Assembly: GCA_023053575.1 (NCBI GenBank) | Contig: JAKZAP010000022.1 | Coordinates: 14,302,518-14,366,517, forward strand | Length of the DNA: 64,000 bases | Source of the DNA: Branchinecta lynchi | Lineage: Eukaryota; Arthropoda; Branchiopoda; Anostraca; Branchinectidae | Direction: 5' to 3' | Shown: in pieces, positions 38,101-53,100 of the stretch | Layout: each line of letters starts with the position of its first letter | Numbering within the stretch: position 1 is the stretch's first letter | Made by a program: the position numbers and the translations under genes | Notes under the pieces: generated by a model | Databases searched by the model: none | The model's input: only the letters and a program-made list of their open reading frames with translations | What the model was told of the DNA's origin: nothing

Positions 38101-41100
38101 GGTAGTCCCTCAGTGAGCTCGGAAAATTTGGGTGGTTCGGGTGCTATTGAAAGCAAATATTTAACAAGACCAAAGGTTTCGATGGGATCCCAAAAATTCA
38201 ATATCTGATCCAGACAACTGGGTCTTGTCTTAGCCAGATCCAGTCTTCGCCAGACTCCTTGAACATTTTTACAAGTAAAATCCAGAAACAGAGTAAGGCC
38301 AAATAGCTAATCACCTGAGAAAACCAAGTTCAGATTTGGATTCAGCATGTGTGTTTACCCCTATAAGTCATATCTGTTTTGACGAAAACTTCCTGCCACT
38401 TCTGCCAATTTCCCGGTTCCGGCCGAACTCCAGAACTACTTGTCCGGCGAAAAAAGAAAGCTCAAAGACGAAATCAGGGTATCTTCTTTCCCCAGTAATG
38501 AACATCTAATCAACTTCAAATAGAAATTTAGCTTATAACAAATTTTCCGATTCCAGCCGGATTCCGGTCGAACTATATATCCGGGTAAAATACGATTGTC
38601 ACACAGGGACTCAGCATCTCTTCTTACCCCTAAATCGCTTATCTAATCAATTAGAAATAAAACTTTGACTTCCAACAGTTTTCCGGTTTTGGCCGGATTC
38701 CGGACGAACTACATGTCCGGGTAGAAACTTGTTTTCACATAAGTGTTCAGCATGTCTTCTTGCCCTAAATCAAACATCTAATCAACTCCAAACAAAACTT
38801 TTAATTTTGACAAACTTTCCGGTTTGGGCCGGATTCCGGTCGAAATACTTGTCCGTCGAGAAAATAGTTTTCACCATCGTCTTCAGCATGTCTCCCTACC
38901 TCTAAATCGAACATTTAATCAACTTCAAATAAAACTTTTACTTTCAACAAACTTTCCGGTTTGGGCCGGATTCCGGGCGAAATAGTTGTCCATCGAGAAA
39001 ATAGTTTTCACCATCGTCTTCAGCATGTCTTCCTACCCCTAAATCGAACATCTAATCAATTTCAAATAAAACTTTTACTTTCAACTAACTTTCCGGTTTG
39101 GGCCGGATTCCGGGCAAAATACTTGTCCGACGACAAAATGGTTTTCACCATCGTGTTCAGCATGTCTTCTTACCCCACAATCGACTATCACATTAGCTGT
39201 TTCAAAATATTTTGTTTGTCCCTTAATTTGAATCCCCTCCCCCACCCCTAAATGTAGAGCTACAAAGCCCATCTACGAACTTGACTGGTCCGACGACCCA
39301 ACGAACCCTCACACCAAGTTTCATCAAAATATCTCATTCCCTTCGAGAGTTCGTGCTAACAGACGGACGGACGGACAGACGGACAACTTTTGCGATGTCA
39401 TAGGTATCCCTCCACTAACGTTTTGGGATCCCAAAAACATGTCGCTTCTAAGCCATGGTAGTCCCGCAATGAGCTCGGAAAAGTTTGGATGGTTCGGGTG
39501 GTATTCAAAGCAAATATTTAAAGCCTAAGCCAGAGAGTTGTTCAGTTCTTTTGGTGTACGGAGTAGCTCTCCCTGGTACGTCTGCAGTAAATTCTTCTTC
39601 ACCGCCGGATGATGAATGAACGAATTTTTTTTCCGCTATAGTTCATGGGAGATAGATTAGGTGACTTTGTTCTCAGTATTCGAAGGTCGTCAGAACACTA
39701 AATTCCCTACTTGAAACCAAATCCCTTTCCTCACAATCTTCGCGACGAAACACTTCCTTTTCAAATGTATCAACTCTTCATGATAACAAATCAGATGTAC
39801 CGCTTTTTCCCCTTCAGTACACACATCAGGTCAACACGTTTCAATCATGTTTATTGCCACCTCAGGGTAGGCTATTAGATACACAAACAAATAATGCAAA
39901 TCATATCATGGTACAAATTCAGAATAGTTACATAAGTAGCTGTCCGGTGTAACTTAAAGGGCAAGTCGTACTTATGGACTGGCTAAACTTTATTCTAGTT
40001 TTTGCGACCATGCCGTTTTGTCTGCGTCTGGTTTATATCCTATATTTACAAAGACTGATCTTAAGCAAATGAGGGCTGATTATTTTCGATACTGCAAATT
40101 CCTTTTGTATTTACCCAGATCGGTCCGAAATAGACGCCTTGTAAATCGTCACGGAGCTAGCGACATCCTATGTTCGCTGGAGAATCTGCAGACCAATATT
40201 GGTGCTGACGCGTGTTTCCGCCTAGGTGCGCACCACGGCCTCATCCGGCTTTTTCATTGAGTGCTTTTTTGTTGTTGTGTGTGAGATGTTGTATTATCTT
40301 TATTTCTTTTCTTTTCTTTCATTACTCCACTATCTTAAATCTGTACAGTGGGTCACAAATAAATATTATTATTATATTATTATTATATATATTATATTAT
40401 ATTATATATTTTATTATTTTATATATTAAATTATATTATATTATGATAGTTATTCATTCCACTTCAGTACTATTTTCATCTATTTAAACCCCGGAGATTC
40501 TTAACTTCATAAGCGTATCCTTTCTCCTCCGTTCAAGGTTCAAGGTTTTAATTACACTTCTGTATAAAATCATAATAAATATAGGATCAAGCCGGAGACA
40601 CAAGGTCGATTGACAAAAACCCGGTACAATATAGAACAAAACTATTTTACATTTTAATTGTTAATTTATTTTTGTTGGCTATACACTGATTCAAATTCAA
40701 ATTCAAATATTTTATTGACCTCCAAGATCGGAGAGTATAAAGTGAAGTAAATACATACAAATTGGCCCAACATGTAATACTACTAAAAAACAATTCGGCC
40801 AAAGCATACTAAAAATACAAAAAAATAACATTATACACGCTTAAAACTATAATAACTCTTTAACCGCTAAATATAGGTTATGAGTAAGAGAAGACATTTT
40901 CGACAGAAATTTTTGTTGCTTTTTTCGCATAATTTGAAGTGGATCTTTCCAATGGTACAAATTTATAGCAGACGATGTAAAATGGAATTTTAAAGTCTAC
41001 ACAAAAATGTACCAAAATTAAAAAAAGTAGTTTTAATATGCGCAATATTAGAATTAGAAAAATAAGGAAGCCAACTAGAAAATAAAAGGACTTGAGGCAG

Positions 41101-44100
41101 AGGAACCGTATTGAAGACGCGCGCAGACGATCTTCTGGTTAAATAATCTCGAACAGAAATAACACTACCGAAGCTCGCTGAAACTCTCGACCGAACAGAC
41201 TTCATCATAGACTTCATTTAGAGTTAGAGTTATTTAGAGGCGAAAGCCTTTTCTCTTGCTTTGTATTATTATATGAGCTCGGCAAAGGGAAACTGATGGC
41301 CCATAAGGAATTCCCAAATAAATAAAAGATTCAAGTGGCTTAAGGACTACATCATACATCTTAATACTAAAATTATTATTAATTGGGTCAGCAGGCTTAG
41401 GACCAAAACTCAGGAGCTGACACTTTTCAGGACGAAACCTTAAACCAAATCTAGAAAAAAGTTGAATTAAATGGCATTATCACGCTTGCCACGTTTGTTC
41501 TCTTTACGTGACGTAGCATGCACCCGATCGTTGTTTCCCAGGAGCTTATTCGTCTAGAGACCGATTATACAAAATTTGCCAGGATTATAATCCAAGGCAA
41601 GGGACACGGAAAGAGGCCGTGTGTAATTTTCCGTAAGCATAGCTTGGTTTTAAAGTGGTCAGTTATTTCACAACATGTGAGCAGAAACACTGTAGTGCGA
41701 GGTGTCCTTTAAAGTAGCCCATGTATCCAGGGGTATTGACTAAACTTTAGCCGATTATCTACGGGTCGTGACGTCACACGAAAAGTCTGGATTATCCATT
41801 TACTAACAGTCCCTAGAACGTTTTAGAAGTGTAATCGCGTCCGGGGCTTCACTGGCCGCTCGGCTTTATATATAGATAGAAATATATATTTTGCAACATT
41901 AATTTGATCGAATTTTCCTATTTCTTTCATTAGGTCATGAAACGTCACGGGCCGTAGATAATTGGCTAAAGTTTAGTCAATACCTACACTACAAAAGGTT
42001 TCTCCGAGTAAGGATTAAAGTTAACTGCAGTATTTGCCACTGGGATTAATCTTAGCTGTTTTGAGATAAGATTGATCCGAATTAGAGATAAGATTATCTT
42101 TTTAGAGAAAGATTAATCTCAGAATCTCAAGATTTTTTTTGTATAGGGTATCCAGGTCGAATGTGAAACACATGATAGGTGTTGCTCGAGAAAACGAGTT
42201 TAATTTTTATCTCTTTCGTAGTACACTTTCCAAGACTGGTTACACATACTCCAAAAGTCGAAGCTACAGACAGAGAGTGAGTCCTGAAAGGATCATCCCT
42301 CCCCCCAACATGAGCCGAAGCCGGGTCAGTGGAGCTGGGTATGACCTCACGCATAGTATCACCCACAGAGATGAACACTTCAGTCGGTCAGCCAGCGCTG
42401 CATCCAACACGAGTACTCGTAAGTAGACTTGATCAGGGGCGTCACGACTAGGGGGAGGGGGGGGGGGCAACAGAATGTTTTCGGCCATTCGGTAAAAATA
42501 GCTGAGTCGGTGTGAAGCGCGATTTTTCGTAAAAACAGATTTTTTCTTAGATACAGTCGATTTTTTTTTAAAACAGTCGGTTTCTCGTAAATCGAACTTT
42601 TCTTAAAAATAGTGGTTTTTCTTAGAATTAGCCGATTTTTCGTCAACACAGTCGTTTTTTCTCGATAATAGTCGTTTTTATCTGCAATGACAGTCGGAAA
42701 AAATGACTAGCCAGTCGGTAAATACCTTGCACCCCCCCCCCCTAAAAAAAAAACAAAAAAAAACATTTTGACTAGTAACGCCTCTGGACTTGATAATACT
42801 AGTTTTCTTCTAAACTAGTATTACGACACTAAAATAATACTAACAAAACATGCGTTACATTATTAAAAAAAAAAATATTCGAAATAAAAATATATGATAG
42901 AAATTGAATTCTGTCCAGCTGTTCGTGTAGAACTTGCTTCCTCGACAAATTACGGCTACTGGTGTTTACCAAGAACGAATTATCAAAAGAACCTCCGTCT
43001 CCCTATCTCTTTAATACGACCATGCGGAGTCGAATATATTCTCGATACCCTGCCCGTTGCAAACGAGCGGAGGGTAGGGGCTACGCGGCACATCATAGGT
43101 CGTTACCTCTATGAACAGCTATAACGCATTAGAGCCCCGAAGAAGAAATTTCCTGGGAACGCCGTCTCAGTCATCCTTTACAGCTGATTGGTTTTCTGAT
43201 ATTGTGAGGTCACGTGTGACGTGCTGCAGAGCGAGTCCTCCACGCCTCTTAGAGTTTTTCATATGATATGCGCAGCGGTGAACAGGGTTGCCACACGTCG
43301 CACGATAGTGTGGATTGCCACTCTATTTTGTTTTTGTCACTCTTGTCCTACGTACGGCAAAAAAATCACCCTATTTCATAAACGTCCAAATGTGTCATTT
43401 TTTAAGCAGGATTCCGACTAGAAGTAACTATTTTAACTTTTTTTTGTGTGAAAATAAATTATGATGTTTAATTTTTGCAGAGGAGATTCCGACCAGAAGG
43501 GACCAGTTCACTTTTTTTTTCATGGAAATAAAATTTCACTCCCATTTCACTCTCTGTTTTGGGCCAAAAGTCACTCTAATATTTTGTTTTGTGGCAACCC
43601 TGGCGGTGAGGAGGGAATTAGACGGTATGAACTCGAAGCTCAGCAAGTACCTCTAGCTCTGCTCAGTTTTCTCGGGGTATCCGTAGTCGATGCATGGGAC
43701 CAAAGACGGAGGTTCTACTAGACTATTTGTCCTTGGTCTTACGAAAGAGGGGATGGAGCACTTCTCGTATTGTCCATGAAACACTCGCGGTAGGTGAAGT
43801 GTAAGTGGGGCTGAAGCCACCATACTAGCCGGGCTTTCCTTATTCGGTGCAAATGAAATATTGCAGTATTTATTACTGGGATTAATCTTGTCTTTAAATG
43901 ATAATCTTATTCCTAATTCGGATTAATCTTATCTCAGTAGAGATAAGATTAATCCCAGTAGCAAATACCGTAATTAACTTTAATCCTTGTTCAGAGAAAC
44001 TTTTTACAGTTTTGGGGGCATAGTAGGATCTCTTAATCTTTGGGAGTCTCCGGAGGCTGTTGGCCGAAAGCAAGACTTAGTTTTTCGCTGCTCGAATTTT

Positions 44101-47100
44101 GTTTCTAGTTTGAAATTTCTTGAAAGGCAACAGTAGGGAACTTTAGAAATCATGAGCAACGTTCTATACTGGATTCCAAACTCTTGTGGTGACTAATAAC
44201 GACATCTGTTTTCAGATTCGTACTACCTACGCTCCGGTAGCGGTAGTCCCGAACAACCACCGCGGGATGGCTCACCAGTCGACTCCCAAAGGAGAAAAAG
44301 ACTTTCTGAAATAGGGACGACTACAAGAGAAAGTACAGCCTTCCGAATTCAGCGAGGTTTAGATGTGGGCACGGATTCGAGTCCGGAAGATCCTGTTCCG
44401 CGAAGAAGGAGTGTAACACCCCTAGTGGCTGGCGGAGGAACTACAGTGAATACATATGGGAGGAACGGAAGGACCTCGCTTCTCCAAGAGTACCCTGGAC
44501 GACTGAGTGAGTACAGCCCTGTTGTGTTTTCTTACTCTGTTTCTTCCACAAGAGTTGAGATACAGGAGCCATGTTCTCCCTGACAAACTTCGGTTTTCGG
44601 AGCATTTTTTTGCAACGCTAACCTGATTAGTGATTACGAACGAAATAGAAAACCGTGATTTCCGGGGTTTTTTCTTGATAAGCTAGTTATCCCTCTAAAA
44701 TGATGTGCGAGGATAAATATAAATTCGGATATTTCGGTTACACTTCCGGCAAATCGTCCTCATTGACGGACAAGGAATCGTTTACGGATAGAAATCTTTT
44801 TATCAAAAACGCCAAACAGACCAACGGAGAAAAGCAGATCCGGGGACACAAAAAGAGGAACTATAGTTATTGTAAAGAAAAAGAGGAACTCGTTAAGCAG
44901 GTTTCACTTTTTAAATTGAAGAGTAATGCAAAACGGTTGTTCGCACCCTCTTCTGTGCTCGAGAAATATAATTAAACTCATATCCTAGCAGAGTTTTAGT
45001 TAATCATTGATGATCATTGGTGGACCAATAGAAAACCGGATGGTGGCTCTTAACTTCAATGTGGGTAGTGGTCGGTTGCCTGGATGCCTCTGATGAAATC
45101 AAGGAAATTAACACTAGCTAGGGAATCTATGAACCGGTGGCAACCTGACCGAGTGCTTTTATGTTGTTGTTGTTTTCTGTGCTAAAAAAAAAGCAACTCA
45201 TTGTCCTCCTGAAGCTAACACAAAACCGCCTGAAAAATAAATCAACATATTCACTATAATATAGAGAAAAATAGAAGAAAGGAGAAAAAGAAGAAAAGAA
45301 AAAAATCATGTGTGAAAGTGAGGAATGAAATTTCTAAAGTTTGACCGTCTCTCTGACTTTCCAGCTCCCCTTGGCGAGGACTTGGAGGAAGAAGAGGTCA
45401 CAGTAGTTAAGCGGATAATCAAAGTCTTTAAGATCTATAATGAGCGCATAATCCGCTACGTAACAAACTCGGTATCACCTCAAGCTGCCGCGCCACCTGA
45501 TGTTGCCGCCTCAGCGGCGCAAGCCATGACTGCCAGTGTGCCTTCGAAGGAGAAAAGAAAATGTATGCCATCGTTGGGATGGCTCCTTTTGCCGCTGTTG
45601 CTGCTGGGAATATTGCTGTACAACCCATCAAGTAAGCTTAGTTGTCGTTGATAGTCCCTGTAAATTTAGTAAACTATTCATGGTCTTATTATTGGCAGGG
45701 GCCGAGACCGTGGGGTGATGGATGGGGGGGGGAGGGATTGCTATTCAGGAAATCCTTCGCTCTTCGAGTTTCGTTTTCTTGGTGAATACCTGGAAGAAGA
45801 AATCGCGGTACTTCAGTCGATAGTTAAACTGGGTCCGTTGTTGATCGAGTACACTTAGTGTTCATGAGGTTTGGGGCGTGTCCGCACTTCTAACAATAGT
45901 AACTATTAGTTATTATTTTCGTTCCAACCTCGTAGAAAGTTACTACGCTGACCGTTCCAACCTTCTGGAAATAGTAACTATTTGCTTACCATGCTCGGGA
46001 GCGTAGTAAGCGTGGTAACTACGAATTTCTGTAGCGTGATTGGCCAGATTAGCCCGTGTCATGATATTTCCCTGAAAATATAAAAATATGTTCCAGCATT
46101 GACGCCAAAAAGACAAAATTCGTGACGTCACGCGTATTAACTATGGTAAGTAGGGTGGAACACGCTTTTGGACGCTTCTTTTGCCATTTGGATCTGGTTA
46201 ATAAAAATTATTGCGTTGGTTGTTTTGATTACGGACCTGTTTGAAGGTACACCAGTCCGATTTTCCCAGTCGGATGCGACCTCCCTCGTTCGCTCCGAAA
46301 TTCGGATGCGGGATAGTGACAACAATTTCGCATTGCGGATTTTTGCATGCCAAACCTTATCGATGCTGTATGTGCACATTGTGTAAACTACAGCCGCGTT
46401 CGATTTACCCTTGTCTCGGTCCTGTCAGCCAAATGCCGTTTTATTTAACTGCCGTGTCCGCTTGACGCCGTGAATGATGGACATGATCTCTGGGCAAGTT
46501 TCGGTCCTGACTCTGGTAGATTTCTCGACTGCGTTTTGTATGTGATGCTTGTCCGTTGAGTCATCCACCTGACAAGGTAAATAAAAGGACTTTGAACCGT
46601 GACAAGGCAGTAACAAGAGTTGCGTTTTTGCAGATGCCATGGTATCTGATACCACGGTCTAAAGTCGTTTTTGCAGTTACCATGGTATCTGATACCACGG
46701 TCTAAAGTCGTTTTTGCAGTTATCGTCGTATCTGGCCAGTTATCGTCGTATCTGATATTCAGGTCCGACGGTCCGAATGTTTCTTACGGTTCAATCGTGG
46801 TAATTGATCGTGGTATCTGAAAAGTCATCTCACTTTCATCAAATTTTGTCAAATTGGTGAGACAGAAGTTTAGCACTTAGTGATGTAACTGAATATCAGT
46901 TTTTCTTTTGGGATGACTTCGAAAAGTGCAGTTTCGACAATAATCGTGTTTACAGAGCAACCGTGAATCAGATACCACGGTAACTGCAAAAACGACTAAT
47001 TGCAGATTCAATTACCGTGGTAACATATACCATAGTATCTGCATAAACGCAACTAAGAAGACAATACCCATACAAGGAGACTTAAATTGAACGCAGCTTA

Positions 47101-50100
47101 TGTTTCAATGTCTTTTAGGGGAGTATCTGCTTGCACAAATGCGCTCAAGCTTCAGTACCTCAGAGGCGGTATTTGTACCTGTGCTTCCGCCTAGCGGTGA
47201 AATTGGTGATTCTCAGAGAACATGGGTGCTGAGTGCTGTGAATAGTGTGGTGGACAGCCGTTTGAATGAATTGGTCTCAAAGTTAGATGGGAAGTTTGCA
47301 AGTGATCAAGGAGTACTCAAAGGGGATGTGGAACAACGGTTCAAGGTACGTGCTGCACCTACTTTTTTATTTATTTTTGACCCCCTTTTTGGATAAGTGT
47401 GAGTAAAATACACATATTAAAACATTAAAAAAAAAGAATAAAAATAAATTTGATTTTAAATTCTTTTCATGTAGTTAAAACACACTCTTAAAATTTTAAC
47501 ACAGTGCTAAGAATTCCGTGGGCTGAGAGGGCAGGATGTTCGTGGAGGGTAAATAGATTTTAATACGGACGAAAGAGTGTATTGATACTATCCCGAAAAA
47601 ATTCAAAACCAATTTACGACTACGAAAGGATTTTGGAAGATGCATCAGAAACATTTTATAAATGGTGAACTGACAGACAAAAATGCTCCTCAGCCGGGAT
47701 TTGAACCCAGGACCCTCTGCTTACAAGGCACTCACTCTACCACTAAGCTACCGAGGGGCTTGTGAACAGAGTTCGCAAACCACTACAATAGTCTGGTAGA
47801 TAGAAGCCGGCCATAGGGACCCATGTCACGGAAATTATTAATATAGATGGCACTTTACACAAGGGACTTGTACCGTGACCAATTCCATAAAACTTTTTTT
47901 CCTTACATACTACATAAGAATGAACTACATAAATACATTCGATTTCGCCTTCTGTTATTGTCCGAACTTATTTTACTTTGTTGTTTTTTCTTAAATAAAA
48001 CTGAACTTATAATGATTGAATTTAATATTCGCTACGTAATGCTGGGTAGTTACTAGCCTAGTGCGTCGTATGAAGAAAGATAAATAAAAAGTAAAAAAAA
48101 AATAGCTTCTTATACTCTTGGGCTAAATAGTACCCGAGTGTATTCCCATTAAATCAAATCAAATCGTTTATTGACAAACCAACTTCGTAGCTTTCTTCGT
48201 TAGAAGAGGCTAAATTACGCTGTGGTCATACAGTAGTAAAATAAATAAATTACACTAATTATTCACTTTGTTAAAAGTCTCTGTATTATTTATTATTTAT
48301 ATTATATTATTTATTATAGTCCATTAGTCCAGATCATGGTTCAAAACAAAGTAAAAGTGCAACAGTACATTTACTAAATGAATTGACTCATTGGGCAGTG
48401 CCCAAGCAGGAAGGCAGCTGATCAAGGGTAGAAGCTGTTAAAAGCCTTTGTTAGTCTGTCGGTGGGTCCGAAAGAGAAAAATTCACCCTTTATTTTTTGT
48501 ATTTATAGTTATTTATTAAATTTCTTTCTTCCTCGCCAATTTTGTAAAGCGGAGTAATAAAAGAAAACAAATAGAAAAATTTGAAATCCTCCTTTTTTCT
48601 GGCAAGATTTAACTACCACCCTACAAATTCTAGCTTTTGATGAGGTGCACCAAAAATTATAAGCCTAAAATGCCAACTAAATGGCACGCCCTTCCTGTAA
48701 ATAAACAAATAAATAATCCTCGGTGAGAAAACATCATATGCTGTTTGAGTTTTGTCAATCGACCTTGTGTCCCCGGCTTGACCCTCTATTTATTTTGATT
48801 TTATACAGAAGTGTAAATTAAACCTTGAACCTTGAGTCCAGTTGCCGATGATTTTTGGAAGAAATGAAACTTCCGAAAGTGTAATGCTGGAAGGTTGGAA
48901 TATGGAACTTTCCCGCCAGTCTGTGATTGCACACCAGCGTTGCTATCTAATACCAACCAATCATTTATTACACGCTACCTTGTTTCTTCAGCTCAAGCTT
49001 CTGGCTTGAGCCTGAAGAGGATCCTTGCCAAGAAGGGTCGAAATATTATTTGACTAATAATCAGCTGACGGATCGGGTGAATGCAGTTGTACCATCTGCT
49101 AATTCCGGCGGCCGAAAACGTGGTAACCGGGGAGGGGGGGGGGGGATGATTTGATCACATGTCATTGATCATGTAGTCTACTATAATCAATGTAGCAGAT
49201 TACAGCGCTATGGCTCGAAGACAACTGCTTCAAAAAGATTATGACTAGCTGGGCTATTATTGCGCTTGCCATTGAAATAAAAGGTGTAGGTTTCAGTTCT
49301 GCTTTAAGCGTCACTATTTCACAGGTGTTGCAAGATTTACTCACTTCCGTCCAGTCTGATCTCCAACTGTCAAAAGTATCTCTGGGTCAAATTCAGTCAC
49401 ACTCATCTACTGAACAAGAAAGACTAAGTCAGATAGAAGAAAGACTGCGAGTGAGCACAGGGGGTGTGCAAGAAAACAGGGAGGAAGTGCTCGCCCTTCG
49501 GCGATTCGTCGATGAGTTAAAGGTAAGTACCTACTTTTTACAGTCTGTCTCTGAATCATTTTTGCTTAAAGGAGCTAGTTGATATCGCGTAAAATAGGGA
49601 GAAACTTTTACCAGTCGGCAGTCGGCAGATTATTATGAACATTACTGTAGCTTTTCTTTCCGAAAATTCTAACGCTATAGCTAGCTCAATTCCCGAGTAA
49701 CAGATTCCGTTAATTCCGCTCGCTCATGAATGTTCTATGGGTCAATAAACCAGCATATCACAGCGGGGAACATCTTCTCTTCTATTAAATTGGTCTGATT
49801 GTTAGACAGAAATTAAACAAAATCCTCAGAAAAATTATTGAGAAAGAAATAATACCAAATATTTAGTTTTATTTTTTATTATAGGTTTTACGTGGGGCCA
49901 TCCGTCGTATACATAGGCCTACGCCATCACTTATCTGAAAATAATGTAAACTCATAACGTTCAATTTTCAATTCACTTTATTTTTCCAAAATTTCTTCGT
50001 AAAGAACAAGACCAAAGGTGTCGATGGGATCCCAAAAATCTAAGATTTGATCCGGACAAATCGATCTTGTCTTCGCCAGGCTAACCATCAGAGAAGACCG

Positions 50101-53100
50101 AGTGCAGATATTTTTTCTACCTATCTATCTACACCTCTATAAGCCATATCTGTTTTAACGATACTGACCGAAACTTCCTGCTTTATACCACTGCCAAATT
50201 TGCGGTTTCGCCCGAATTCCAAGCGAACTACTGGTCCAGCGAAAAAAGAAAATTCAGAAACGAAACCGGCGTATCTCCTTATCCTTATAAAGAACATCTA
50301 ATCAACTTTAAATAAAATTTTGACTTAAAAAAAAAAATGCGGGTACAACCGGATTCCTGACTAATTATATGTCCGGGTAAAAAATTATCTCATATACAGA
50401 CTCAGCGTCTCTTCTTACCCCTAAATCTATCATCTAATCAACTTCAGATAAAGCTTTTGCTTTAACATATTTTCCGGTTTTGGCCCTTTTACGGGCGAAC
50501 TAGTTGTCCGGCGAGAAAATGGTTTTCACCATCGGGTTCAGCATGTCTTCTTACCCCCAAATCAAACATTTAATCAACTTCAAATGAAACTGTTACTTCG
50601 AACCAACTTTCCGGTTTTGGCCGGATTCCGGACGAACTACTCGTCCAGCGAGAAAATGGTTTTCACCATCTTGCTCAGCATGTCTTCTTACACCTAAATC
50701 AAACATTTAATCAACTTCAAATGAAACTTTTACTTTTAACAAACTTTCCGGTTTTGCCGGATTCCGGACGAACTACTGGTGCGGCGAGAAAATGATTTTC
50801 ACCATCGTGCTCAGCATGTCTTTTTACCTCATAATCGACTATCACATTAGCTGTTTAAAAATATTTTGTTTGTCCCTTAATTTAAACCCCCTCCCCCACC
50901 CCCAAATATACGGCTACAGAGCTCATCTAAGAACTCGACATTACCCTTGACCCAAACAATCCTCATACCAAGTTTCATCAAAATATCTCATTCCCTTCGA
51001 GAGTTATCGTGCTTACAGACGGACGGACAACTTTTGCGATGTCATAGGTATCACTACACTTACGTTCTGGGATCCCAAAAATAGCATCCGGAATTTCAAT
51101 AGTGATACACTAATATGCGAGTACATAACATTTGTGTTAATTCCCAAATACAGTTGTTTCTTCATACCCCCCCCCCCCCCCCGAAACACACAACAATAGT
51201 CATTTTTACAGGCTTTTCCCTCTGATCTCTGTCTTTTTTGTACTTTTTTCTCCGACCCGCAGGCAAACTCCCCCCCCCCCCCCCAAAAAAAAGGGCAAAA
51301 CTCCCCCCGAAAAAAATTCCTGGATACGGGCCTGCATACACTACACAATTTACTCGTGTTACATTGTCAATTGGGTCATGTAATCCATTTCAGCCTGTTT
51401 TAGGATTCTCAACCATAAATAAAACAATGCATGAGTTAAAAAGCGTTGTAAAAGCAAACAGAGTTAAAGTGATGGATTGAATATCAACTGAATGATTTCA
51501 AATAGCTGCTCGGATGCGTGAGTCGGAGGGAGCATCAGTTGTTTATTCCTTGTGACTTGTGACTCATAACGTTCCGCCGTAAAAAGTATTAGGAACCTGA
51601 CAGGGACTCGCTCCGCTCGGCTACTTCTTCATTGTATAGATAGTGAACTGAAAGACATAAATTATCTACTTGGAATGTCTACGTGGCTCCGATGTTGGAG
51701 TCCTGGACTTCTAAGTCAAGTCAAGCCCTTGAAACTCACTTTATTATGCACTTATCCATGCATCACTTGTATACTTTAACAGAATTAGTTCTCATATAGC
51801 GCCCCTTCAAAAACAACAAAACAAAGCTTTGCGGTTCCTTAAAGGACCCCTCTTGCTTATTCTGCATTTCCTATCATCTCTAGCTCCCTTATGGGATTAT
51901 AAGATTCTGCAATCCCCGCCTTTCCCCATTGTTTCGTTTTGTACCTACGACTTTTTAGCGCTTTTTTGGCCTGGCCGAGTTTTGAAAGTCACGCATAGCA
52001 AACTTCACAAAAAGCTTCAAGATCCATTAAGGTCTGTTTTGGACTTCTTCTGTTTTGCTTGGTTTTCCCCACTTTTTAACCAAGGCGCGCTGCGTCTGAG
52101 AGATGCAGGCTGGATAGAGTCGACAATGTGATACCACGGTGAAAAGGTATTTTTGCAGTTATCGTGGTATCTGGCCAGTTAGCATGGGATCTGATATTCA
52201 GATACTACGGTCCGACCGTGGTAACTGGTCTTGGTATCTGAAAAACCTCACTTCCGTCAAATTTTGTCAAATTGGTGAGAAAGAAGTTTACCACTTAGTG
52301 ATGTGACTGAATATCTGTTTTTCTTTTATAATGACTTCGAAAAGTGCAATTTCGGCAATAGTCGTTTTTGCACAGATACCACGCTAACTGCAAAAACGAC
52401 TAATTGCAGATTTAGTTACCGTGGTAACAGATACCGGGGTATCTGCAAAAACGCAACTATTCATTACTTCCGAAACCCGAAGCTCCAAATTGAATATGTT
52501 ACATTCTGAACCCACTAACGACACCTGACTAATCTTTGCACTTGCCGCGATTCACTAAGTTTCCATGCGCCTTATGCTCTGGACGAGTGTTCGCGTTTCA
52601 TGCGGTTGATGTGTAAAACCGGCTTTCTGAATTTTGCCCAGATTTTGCTAGAAGTAGATGGGCCTGGGAAAAGGCTTAAAACAGGCAAAGCCGTTGATAG
52701 TTTTTTAAAAGCAGAGCCTAGCTTTATAGTATTCAGTGTTGAATATTGGAACATAAACAGTAAATAGAGCGAGGTGTGCTTTAAGAGTTACCTCTCAAAT
52801 TATATCCACGAACTCGTCAACAGATTATCTTTATTGCTTTCTTAAAGTTCAATGGGCACATTAAACTGTCCCAATCCCACTGTGTAACAACCTATGAACA
52901 ATGCTTACCCCCTAGATCAGCAGCTTTTTCAACAGTTTCCTCTCTGTGATATTTCAAAGCGTAATTTTTTGGGCCAGTACATGCTCAATTTACTAGCTTG
53001 GACAAAGATAAAAGTGATATTTCTTGAAATACCTAGTAGATCTTTATTTTATGCATAAATCAGCTTGTATAATTCAGATTTGAATAGGTTATTTGTTTTT

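Noticed and set aside
44684..44975. Open frame of about 95 codons between SUN exons 5 and 6, with a possible acceptor at TTTTTTCTTGATAAG and in-phase entry
   Set aside because: It begins inside half of a fold-back element (44640-44722), and no donor with the phase needed for exon 6 was found, while exons 5 and 6 join directly in phase.
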